Shown piece after piece: positions 1 to 5,207 of a DNA stretch of 5,207 bases. The stretch's first letter is position 1, and each line of letters opens with the position of its first letter. The notes under the pieces were generated by a model, which was not told the origin of the DNA, searched no databases, and was given only the letters and a program-made list of their open reading frames with translations. Made by a program: the position numbers and the translations under genes. Source of the DNA: Bacteroidota bacterium (lineage in GTDB: Bacteria > Bacteroidota > Bacteroidia > Bacteroidales > VadinHA17); the NCBI GenBank assembly GCA_015222065.1, contig JADFUQ010000444.1:1-5207 (forward strand), in the 5' to 3' direction.

Positions 1-141
1 AAAACTAATGGGATTGATAATATTGCTTTCCCTATAAGACCTACATTAAAATGCCATTATCCATTAATACCAATGGATGATTATATAAATTGGCAAAATA
101 AAGACGGGTTGCCCTTTGACCCATGGTTAAGGGTTCATATT
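1..141 (+). pseudogene. C-terminal fragment of a putative GNAT-like acetyltransferase, cut by an IS21-type end
   Basis: Frame 1 is open from the window edge and reads about 47 residues of ordinary protein, including IAFPIRPTLK, YPLIPMDDYINW and DGLPFDPWLRVH. From memory, the segment (D/E)GLPFDPWLRVH preceded by a YPL(T/I)P..(R/D)Y..W block occurs near the C-terminus of a group of GNAT-family N-acetyltransferases; this is recall, not a search, so the family call is tentative. In homologues the chain should continue after RVH, but here it runs into sequence that looks like an IS21-family terminus (TGGATATTCCGG from 141). The frame then ends at a TGA at 196-198 after about 17 residues of non-homologous tail. 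The front of the gene lies left of the window, so I cannot tell whether the rest is intact. The gene has probably lost its last residues to the insertion. The substrate is unknown. Confidence 0.55.
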
Positions 142-189
142 GGATATTCCGGTGATGTTGCCCCCCTCTCCAGTCATATTGACCCCCCA

Positions 190-223
190 TCAGAATGATG
201 GTTCAAAGAACGAGTTATTCTGA
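190..223 (-). repeat. Nested inverted repeat just past the istB stop, inside the IS end
   Basis: TCAGAAT at 190-196 pairs with ATTCTGA at 217-223, and inside this GTTC at 201-204 pairs with GAAC at 208-211 around a three-base AAA loop. The two stems are separated by unequal unpaired bases (4 and 5). In istB transcripts it would form 5 nt after the stop codon, but it is followed by a G-rich stretch rather than a U run, so it is not a classical intrinsic terminator. It may be a transposase-binding or structural part of the IS terminus; that role is inferred. Confidence 0.4.
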
Positions 224-228
224 CAATA

Positions 229-500
229 TTACCGTTTTTTTCTTAAACTTTCACCTTTTAATTCAATTCTGTATGAAGAATGAACCATTCTGTCCAAAAT
301 AGCGTCAGCGTTGTTTCTTCACCAATTACTTCATACCAATTTGCTACAGGTAATTGACTGGCAATAATTGTTGAAGAGAGTCCATGTCTGTCTTCGATCA
401 TCTCCATTAGATCCAGACGCTGTTGCTGTTCCAGATGAGTTAGTCCAAAATCATCAAGAATGAGTAAATTATTCTTTGATAATTTTTCAAAGAACTTAAT
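229..500 (-). pseudogene. istB: istB remnant: IS21 transposition helper ATPase, 3' part, frameshifted
   Basis: The minus strand encodes the C-terminal half of IstB, the DnaC-like AAA+ ATPase that assists the IstA transposase of IS21-family elements. Reading from about 500 downward gives KFFEKLSKN, then the Walker B segment LLILDDFGL (450-467 covers LLILDD), QQQRLDLMEMIEDRHG, and TIIASQLPV with a following W-Y-x-VIGEE (TIIASQLP at about 348-371). The frame then fails. From 309 downward a second frame continues the family's ending with ADAILDRMVHSSYRIELKGES and LRKKR, to a TAA at 229-231. The two frames join if one base is missing at about 310-311; without that repair the first frame ends at a TAA at 258-260. 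The Walker A region and N-terminal IstA-interacting part are missing, so the product is non-functional by truncation as well as by frameshift. Confidence 0.88.
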
Positions 501-1028
501 AATAAAGGAACCGGTACAAATATGGGTGTTGATATTACACTTGAACGTTTTATGAAAAATGGATATTACTATATGCTGACAACTTCACTATATAAATCAA
601 AATACATCGGTGGTGATGATATTGAAAGGAATACAAAATATAATCAAAATTTTGTATTTAATCTTTTAGGTGGAAAAGAGTTGCAAACAAAAAAAGATAA
701 TACATTTAGTTTAAACGGTAAGTTTACAATTTTAGGCGGTAGAAGATATGCACCTGTTGATTTTGAAAAGTCAAATAGTAGCCGGTTTGTAGTCTATGAT
801 AATACACGGATTTTTGAAGAGCAGTCCCCGACAAATTATTATGTTGATATTTCAATGAATTACACGATTAACAGACCGAAATTTTCACAGTCAATAATTC
901 TTCAAATTAAGAATTTACTAATGCAAAAAGAATTTCTTGGTCATGCTTATAATTATGAAATAAACTCGGTTGAACCTTATGAATTGACTATTATGTTTCC
1001 ATATTTAAGTTATAAAATTCAATTCTAA
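492..1028 (+). pseudogene. C-terminal barrel fragment of a TonB-dependent outer-membrane receptor
   Basis: The reading encodes the last strands of a TonB-dependent receptor beta-barrel, an outer-membrane gated channel for large nutrients. It shows the run GTGTNMGVDITLERF followed by NGYYYMLTTSLYKSKY, then NLLGGKEL, ILGGRRYAPVD, FEEQSPTNYYVDISMNY and INRPKFSQSIILQIKNL, and ends in LSYKIQF with a terminal phenylalanine, as expected for the signal used by the BAM machinery. The alternating polar and hydrophobic pattern fits transmembrane strands. Full receptors of this kind are about 700 to 1000 residues; only about 170 remain, with no signal peptide, carboxypeptidase-like domain or plug. The ATG at 522 falls inside the conserved GTN-x-GVD segment, where relatives usually have Tyr, so it is not a real start. 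The frame is open back to a TAA at 480-482, and the receptor-like part starts around 492-510 at the junction with istB. No promoter belongs to it. Confidence 0.82.
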
Positions 1029-1263
1029 ATATCATGAGATGGACTTCAAGTTTATATACTTTTTAGGTGCATTCGTTGAAGACAAAGTAATAGGTTCCCT
1101 GATAATCTCAAACCAATCCTTTGACTTCACAAGAAAACGGGTGAATTCCATATTCTTTCAACCGTTCAGCGGTCTGACCGGTCTTTAATCACTTCAACAC
1201 TTTGCTTCCACATAGTTTTGAAATTTCGATAAGCTATATCCCTTGTTCCACCGGCCTGACCGT
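1029..1263. other. Intergenic stretch without an intact gene; degraded readings on the minus strand
   Basis: This gap between the receptor fragment and the heptad repeat has no convincing gene. On the minus strand, from about 1255 down to 1186, the sequence reads AYRNFKTMWKQSVEVIK and meets a TGA soon after. A one-base shift near 1183-1185 opens a second reading (TGQTAERLKEYGIHPF...) that ends about 30 residues later. The first block faintly resembles the opening of four-helix-bundle (S23/bIVP-like) proteins, (R)NFK.L.(I/V)W.KS(V/I)E(L/V)(V/I)K, but is too short to assign. A 39-codon minus-strand reading from ATG (1149-1151) to TGA (1032-1034), with residues such as KDWFEIIREPITLSS, and a 49-codon plus-strand reading (1039-1188) overlap each other. 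At most one can be real, and neither has a recognisable family. GACCGGTC at 1176-1183 is a perfect 8-bp palindrome of unknown significance. Confidence 0.4.
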
Positions 1264-1291
1264 CAGCAACCAGTAACCAGTAACCAGCAAC
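1264..1291. repeat. 7-bp tandem repeat CAGYAAC, four units
   Basis: Four contiguous heptamers: CAGCAAC (1264-1270), CAGTAAC (1271-1277), CAGTAAC (1278-1284) and CAGCAAC (1285-1291). The outer two units carry C and the inner two T at position 4, so the array is symmetric in its variants. It lies 46 bp before the MFS start codon, just upstream of the candidate promoter. From memory, such CCAGTAA-type heptad arrays are common in intergenic DNA of Bacteroidota. No function is evident, but copy-number change here could shift promoter context. Confidence 0.85.
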
Positions 1292-1311
1292 GAAATATAA
1301 AACAAAGATCG

Positions 1312-1319
1312 TACCTTAG
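1312..1319 (+). promoter_or_regulatory. Candidate Bacteroidota -7 promoter box for the MFS gene
   Basis: TACCTTAG matches the Bacteroidota -7 consensus TAnnTTTG at five of its six fixed positions and lies 18 nt upstream of the MFS start codon, within an AT-rich stretch (ACAAAGATCG precedes it). I see no clear TTG-type -33 element about 20 bp further upstream, where the heptad array and an A-rich segment lie. The assignment therefore rests on the -7 box and its position only. Confidence 0.4.
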
Positions 1320-1337
1320 CTGAAAAGAAAACTTTTT

Positions 1338-2627
1338 ATGCATCAGGGATTTAAAAAGGACCTTCAATTCTATAAGTTCAGCTTGTACGGTTTCCTGAAG
1401 AACTTACGCTTCTTTGAGCCATTTCTCTATCTGTTCTTTCTTGAGAAAGGTTTGAATTTCCTGCAGATTGGTACATTAATCACGATCAGGGAAATAACAC
1501 GGAATGTACTTGAGATACCTACCGGTGTCCTCGCTGACTCTCTTGGCCGAAGGAGGATTATGATAATGGCTTTTTTATTTTACATTATCTCATTTATTGT
1601 GTTTTATATTTCTGTTAGTTATGGACTTTTTATCGTTGCAATGTTTTGCTATTCATTCGGGGATGCTTTCCGGACCGGCACCCACAAAGCCATGATATTT
1701 ACTTACCTGAAGAACAAAAACTGGGAGGATCAGAAAGTGTGGTACTACGGCTATACCCGTTCAGCATCCCAGTTCGGTTCAGCAATTTCTTCTCTACTGG
1801 CAGCATTTATCGTTTTCTATTCAGGAAGTTACCGGTATGTTTTTCTTTTTTCAGTAATTCCATATGTTCTCGATCTTTTGCTTATGTTCTCTTATCCGCG
1901 TGAACTGGACGGTAGGATCAGAAAATTAAACCTTTCCCATATCCGGGAAAATTTCAGATCAATCATCAAAGAAACAAAACAATCTTTCCGGGAGTTACGG
2001 GTTTTTCGAGTACTTACAAATACTGCACTGTTCAGTGGTTATTTCAGTGCAATGAAAGATTATCTTCAACCAATAATCCTGGGACTGGTAATAACTCTGC
2101 CTGTTCTTTTCTCATGGAACAGAGAACAAACTACAGCGGTAATGATAGGACTGGTCTATTTTATTCTATATATTCTCAGTGCAATAACTTCCCGGAATTC
2201 AGGCAGGATTGCCGGTAAATTTAATGGCCTATATCGCCTTCTGAATCTGAGTCTGATTGCAGGGTTATTTATTGGTATGGCCGGAGGATATTTTTACTCA
2301 TTAGGGACAACTTTCTGGATTGTTCTGTCAATTGTCTTTTTTGTAGCTGTTCATTTAACCGAAAACTTCAGGAGACCGGTAGGGGTTTCCTATATTGCCG
2401 ATCAGTTTAAGGAAGATATTCTTGCCACGGTTCTTAGTGCCGAATCACAGGTTAAAAGCCTGTATGCCGCACTTATTGCACCTGTTATCGGATTTATGGC
2501 TGATCGTTTCGGATTAGAGTGGGGACTGGCAATTACTTCCTGCCTGTTATTATTTGCAACTCCGTTTATTATGATTGGTAAAGATAAGGCTAAGGCTAAG
2601 GCTGAAGAAGGTTTAAAGAATTATTAA
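1338..2627 (+). CDS. Major facilitator superfamily transporter, 12-TM type
   Basis: This encodes an inner-membrane secondary transporter of 429 residues, the usual length for a 12-helix MFS protein. The strongest mark is motif A in the loop between helices 2 and 3, GVLADSLGRRR at residues 63-73, with the typical Gly63, Asp67, Gly70 and Arg71-Arg72. Hydrophobic segments run through both halves: about 26-50, 75-92, 94-110, 145-162 and 165-185 before a charged central loop (about 187-222), then about 225-258, 265-283, 302-320, 322-340, 375-390 and 394-414. A weaker motif-A echo, GFMADRFG at 385-392, marks the second half. The conserved block FGDAFRTGTHKAMIFTYLK (108-125) is typical of uncharacterised bacterial MFS permeases. 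The ATG at 1338 is supported by an in-frame stop at 1317-1319; the leader is A-rich with no clear ribosome-binding site. The C-terminus ends in a charged Lys/Ala tail. Substrate is unknown: no diagnostic drug or sugar signature is visible. Confidence 0.9.
   Translation: MHQGFKKDLQFYKFSLYGFLKNLRFFEPFLYLFFLEKGLNFLQIGTLITIREITRNVLEIPTGVLADSLGRRRIMIMAFLFYIISFIVFYISVSYGLFIVAMFCYSFGDAFRTGTHKAMIFTYLKNKNWEDQKVWYYGYTRSASQFGSAISSLLAAFIVFYSGSYRYVFLFSVIPYVLDLLLMFSYPRELDGRIRKLNLSHIRENFRSIIKETKQSFRELRVFRVLTNTALFSGYFSAMKDYLQPIILGLVITLPVLFSWNREQTTAVMIGLVYFILYILSAITSRNSGRIAGKFNGLYRLLNLSLIAGLFIGMAGGYFYSLGTTFWIVLSIVFFVAVHLTENFRRPVGVSYIADQFKEDILATVLSAESQVKSLYAALIAPVIGFMADRFGLEWGLAITSCLLLFATPFIMIGKDKAKAKAEEGLKNY
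2586..2603 (+). repeat. In-frame AAGGCT x3 microsatellite at the MFS C-terminus
   Basis: Three perfect hexamer copies (AAGGCT) encode Lys-Ala repeated three times at residues 417-422, in the cytoplasmic tail after the last membrane helix. Because the unit is six bases, gain or loss of copies would lengthen or shorten the tail without shifting the frame. Functional effect is probably small. Confidence 0.85.
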
Positions 2628-2732
2628 TTTCAAAAGGCGATGGTCTTTAAATATTTTTATTAATTATGCATCAAATGGCAACTTTATTCGTCTCTTAATT
2701 AGCTGTCTTTCGAATTAAAAAATCAACTTACC

Positions 2733-5129
2733 ATGTTTAAAAACTATTTTCTTATAGCTGTCAGGAATATCCTCCGGCAGAAAAGTTACTCATTTATAAA
2801 TATCTTTGGCCTGGCCATTGGAATTACAGGTGCCTTGCTTGTTTTTATGTGGGTATATGATGAAATAACCTTCGATCGTTTTCATGAAAACATCGATCAG
2901 ATATACAGGATTGAGCAGGACCAATTTTATAATAATGAATCGTATCATGTTAATGTTACTCCATATCCTTCCGGCGAAGGATGGCAAGCAGATATCCCTG
3001 AAATAAAAACTGCTGTACGTTTTGCCTATACCGGGAGCCTGCTGATGAATTATGATTTAAAATCGTTCTATGAATCCGAAATTGTTGCTATTGACTCTTC
3101 TGTTTTTTCAGTTTTTACTTTTCCGTTAAAATACGGAGATCCTGAAAAGGCTTTAACCCAACCATATTCTATGGTACTGACAAAAGAAATGTCAGAGAAA
3201 TTTTTTGGTGAAGAGAATCCTCTCGGCAAGATTATCAGGGTGGATAACCAATATAATTTTAAGGTCACCGGTGTGCTTAAAGAGATCCCTGATAATTCCT
3301 CCTTTCAGTTTAAGGTACTGGTGCCTTTCGATTTTGTAAAGACAACAGGAGCCTATTCTGATCATTGGGGAAGCAATTCTATAACAACTACTGTAAAACT
3401 TGCCAAAAATGCCGATCCTTCTCCGGTAGATGGCAAACTGACTGCAGTTGTGAAATCGCATATGGAATTTGAAGAAGGCGATGAAGATAATTACCTGACA
3501 AAATTCATGTTGGCACCTTTAAAGGATATGCACTTGCATGCTTATTTTGGTTATGGACATCCACCGGGACAAATCCAGAATGTACTGATTTTTGCAACTA
3601 TTGGAATCTTTATTTTGCTAATAGCCTGCATAAATTATATGAACTTGTCAACTGCCCGGTCAGGCAGGCGTTCAAGGGAAATTGGTTTAAGAAAAGTAAG
3701 TGGTGCTTACCGGAAAAATATAATCAACCAGTTCTTTGGTGAATCATTAGTAACAACTGTATTTGCCACAGTGTTTGCATTGATTTTAGTCGGACTGTTG
3801 TTAAATATGTTTAATCAATTGTCCGGAAAACAGATTGATATGGCATTTCTGCTTACAAAGGAATTTATTTTTGGACTACTTGGTATCATTCTGTTTACAA
3901 GCCTGATTGCAGGAAGCTATCCTGCATTCTACCTCTCTTCTTTTCTCCCAATTAGTGTGCTGAAGGGCGAAGAAGGGGAATATTCACACAAAGCCTGGTT
4001 AAGAAAAATTCTGGTGGTATTTCAGTTTGTTCTGTCAATATTCCTGATAACCGGAACACTTTTAGTTTATAAACAATTAAATTACATGCAGACAAGGAAG
4101 CTGGGATATAATAAGGAACATGTTATGTATATCAGAATGTTTGGTGATATAAGCAAGTCGTATGATGTTATTCGGGAGACTTTTGTCCGGAATCCGGAAG
4201 TCTTGTATGTTACAGCTTCCAGTCATTTACCAAGTCATATTGGAAGTAACTCGGGTGGGGCAAACTGGGAAGGAAAAGACCCTGAGCTTAGAACTTTGAT
4301 TGGAATGTCTATAGTTGATTTCGATTATATAGAAACACTTAAGATACCAATTGTTCAAGGCAGAAGTCAGAAAAGAGAGTTCCCTTCCGATTTGGCAACA
4401 GATTCCACCGGTTCATTTTTGGTGAATGAAGAAGTTGTGAAAATTATGGGCGTTGAAGATCCAGTGGGGATGCGCTTTTCATTTATAGGCATAAATAAGG
4501 GTGAAATTGTCGGTGTTATGAAAAATTTCCACTTTCATTCCATGAGAAATAGAATTGAACCGCTTGCAATAGTTGTAGCATATAAAGAATATTTAAATTA
4601 TATTATCATTCGCCTGGCTCCCGGGAATATTGACCGGGCAATAAAAAAACTTGAAACCGATTGGACGACGGTTTTGCCTGATTATCCATTTGAATATCAA
4701 TTCCTTGATGATGATTACGACAAGATGTACCGTGCTGAAAAGCGAATGGGAACACTACTTAACTATTTTACAATTACTGCAGTAATAATTGCATTATTGG
4801 GGTTGTTTGGTCTGGCTTCTTTTATGGCTGAAAAACGTACCCGTGAGATCGGGGTAAGGAAAGTATTTGGATCAACAGCAAAAGGTATCATTTATCTGCT
4901 GACATGGGAATTTTCCAGACTGGTTTTAATAGCAATAGTTATTGGAATTCCGCTTTCCTGGTATTTCCTTCATAATTGGCTGCAGGATTATGCGTTCAGG
5001 ACTGAATTAAACTGGTGGATTTTTGGGCTTGCAGCAATTTTTTGTTTATTAGTTGCATGGTTAACTGTCGGTTTTCAGGCTGCAAGGGCTGCAAATAAAA
5101 ATCCTGCCCGGGCACTCAGGCATGAATAG
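2733..5129 (+). CDS. ABC transporter permease, two-repeat MacB/FtsX type
   Basis: This is the inner-membrane permease subunit of a type VII (MacB-like) ABC transporter, a mechanotransmission class in which a separate cytoplasmic ATPase drives movement of periplasmic domains. The 798 residues form two similar halves. The first has a cytoplasmic start (MFKNYFLIAVRNILRQKSYS), helix 1 at about 20-41, a large MacB-type periplasmic domain (about 42-280, opening with YDEITFDRFH) and an FtsX domain with helices near 284-306, 333-360 and 377-404. The second has helix 5 at about 425-446, a periplasmic domain (about 447-670) and helices near 675-699, 716-745 and 762-783. The paired loop motifs REIGLRKVSGA (315-325) and REIGVRKVFGS (704-714) are the FtsX loops that contact the ATPase. 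Length and the NPARALRHE end are usual for Bacteroidota. An in-frame stop at 2700-2702 bounds the start; there is no Shine-Dalgarno. No ATPase gene is present in the window, so the partner and substrate are unknown. Confidence 0.93.
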   Translation: MFKNYFLIAVRNILRQKSYSFINIFGLAIGITGALLVFMWVYDEITFDRFHENIDQIYRIEQDQFYNNESYHVNVTPYPSGEGWQADIPEIKTAVRFAYTGSLLMNYDLKSFYESEIVAIDSSVFSVFTFPLKYGDPEKALTQPYSMVLTKEMSEKFFGEENPLGKIIRVDNQYNFKVTGVLKEIPDNSSFQFKVLVPFDFVKTTGAYSDHWGSNSITTTVKLAKNADPSPVDGKLTAVVKSHMEFEEGDEDNYLTKFMLAPLKDMHLHAYFGYGHPPGQIQNVLIFATIGIFILLIACINYMNLSTARSGRRSREIGLRKVSGAYRKNIINQFFGESLVTTVFATVFALILVGLLLNMFNQLSGKQIDMAFLLTKEFIFGLLGIILFTSLIAGSYPAFYLSSFLPISVLKGEEGEYSHKAWLRKILVVFQFVLSIFLITGTLLVYKQLNYMQTRKLGYNKEHVMYIRMFGDISKSYDVIRETFVRNPEVLYVTASSHLPSHIGSNSGGANWEGKDPELRTLIGMSIVDFDYIETLKIPIVQGRSQKREFPSDLATDSTGSFLVNEEVVKIMGVEDPVGMRFSFIGINKGEIVGVMKNFHFHSMRNRIEPLAIVVAYKEYLNYIIIRLAPGNIDRAIKKLETDWTTVLPDYPFEYQFLDDDYDKMYRAEKRMGTLLNYFTITAVIIALLGLFGLASFMAEKRTREIGVRKVFGSTAKGIIYLLTWEFSRLVLIAIVIGIPLSWYFLHNWLQDYAFRTELNWWIFGLAAIFCLLVAWLTVGFQAARAANKNPARALRHE

Positions 5130-5131
5130 TT

Positions 5132-5166
5132 AAGGCAGAAGGCAGAAGGCAGAAGGCAGAAGGCAA
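5132..5166. repeat. 7-bp tandem repeat AAGGCAG, four perfect units plus one variant
   Basis: Perfect heptamers occupy 5132-5138, 5139-5145, 5146-5152 and 5153-5159, followed by AAGGCAA at 5160-5166. The array starts two bases after the permease stop codon. Its seven-base unit cannot preserve a reading frame when copies change, which fits non-coding DNA. It is one of the simple heptad types I recall between genes in Bacteroidota. Confidence 0.9.
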
Positions 5167-5170
5167 AAGG

Positions 5171-5202
5171 GAAGAGGAGAAGAGGAGAAGAGGTGATGAG
5201 GT
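5171..5202. repeat. 8-bp tandem repeat GAAGAGGA adjoining the heptad array
   Basis: GAAGAGGA is repeated at 5171-5178 and 5179-5186, then decays to GAAGAGGT (5187-5194) and GATGAGGT (5195-5202). With the flanking bases it makes a 29-base run of purines only (5165-5193). The period changes from 7 to 8 within a few bases, so this is a second microsatellite and not a continuation of the first. It nearly reaches the window edge. Confidence 0.8.
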
Positions 5203-5207
5203 AATGA

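Larger units (their letters stand above)
141..500 (-). mobile_element. Truncated IS21-family insertion sequence (right end plus istB 3' part)
   Basis: The element is recognised by its istB remnant and by the non-coding end beyond it. The end is placed at 141 because the acetyltransferase-like reading breaks there and because TGGATATTCCGGTGA resembles the TGnATATTCCGGTGA termini I recall from Bacteroidota IS21 elements. Inside the end are two similar C-rich blocks, TTG followed by six C at 158-166 and TTGA followed by six C at 179-188. Their 21-bp spacing fits the multiple short terminal repeats known for IS21-family ends. istA, the N-terminal ATPase part of istB and the opposite IS end are absent, so the element cannot move by itself. 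The inner limit is uncertain (about 483 to 510), where the sequence changes to TonB-receptor coding. No target duplication can be checked because only one end is left. Confidence 0.8.

Noticed and set aside
522..1028. A genuine 168-residue protein starting at the ATG at 522
   Set aside because: The ATG falls within the conserved GTN-x-GVD segment of the receptor barrel, the homologous reading continues upstream of it, and there is no signal peptide or start-site context.
1264..1291. CRISPR array or iteron-type origin
   Set aside because: The units are 7 bp and contiguous with no spacers, and there is no replication initiator gene nearby.
1646..1903. 85-codon plus-strand frame inside the MFS gene
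   Set aside because: It is an out-of-frame shadow of the MFS coding sequence, rich in Ser, Phe and Arg, with no domain.
2695..2718. TTAATT…AATTAA inverted repeat between the MFS and permease genes as a terminator or operator
   Set aside because: It has six A/T-only pairs around a 12-base loop, which is expected by chance in AT-rich DNA. It lacks a GC stem, and the following A run is not a U tract.
2790..3461. Minus-strand open frames inside the permease gene (2790-2987, 3068-3268, 3192-3461)
   Set aside because: They lie wholly inside a long, well-supported plus-strand gene, have no recognisable family, and look like antisense shadows.

Overview
The window looks like a piece of a Bacteroidota genome, probably a free-living member of the phylum. 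The evidence is the two-repeat FtsX/MacB-type permease of about 800 residues with no fused ATPase, a SusC/TonB-dependent-receptor-type barrel end, AT-rich coding sequence, A-rich leaders without a clear Shine-Dalgarno, and a -7-like box (TACCTTAG) close to the phylum's TAnnTTTG consensus. The order and genus cannot be read from this sequence.

Left part (1 to about 1300): a scrapyard of broken genes. It opens with the C-terminal part of a putative acetyltransferase-like protein. That reading is cut at about 141 by what looks like the right end of an IS21-family element. Only that end and the 3' part of istB (minus strand, with a one-base frameshift near 310) remain; istA, the first part of istB and the left IS end are missing. 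Where istB stops (between about 483 and 510), the sequence passes into the last roughly 170 residues of a TonB-dependent outer-membrane receptor on the plus strand, which also lacks its front. Positions 1029-1263 hold no convincing intact gene, only short readings, one of which faintly resembles a four-helix-bundle protein. A 7-bp tandem repeat (CAGYAAC x4) follows.

Right part (1338 to 5129): two intact plus-strand membrane-protein genes. The first is a 12-TM-type major facilitator superfamily transporter of 429 aa, preceded by a candidate promoter. After a 105-bp gap comes a 798-aa ABC-transporter permease with two MacB-type periplasmic domains and two FtsX domains. Its ATPase is not in the window. 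The two genes may be read together because no strong terminator separates them, but nothing shows they share a substrate.

Right edge (5132-5207): a purine-rich array of two consecutive microsatellites (7-bp AAGGCAG, then 8-bp GAAGAGGA) starts two bases after the permease stop and runs almost to the window end.

I found no CRISPR array, RNA gene or convincing new multi-gene system. The points most worth checking are the IS-mediated junctions, which could be a real deletion or an assembly join, and the heptad repeats on both sides of the two intact genes.
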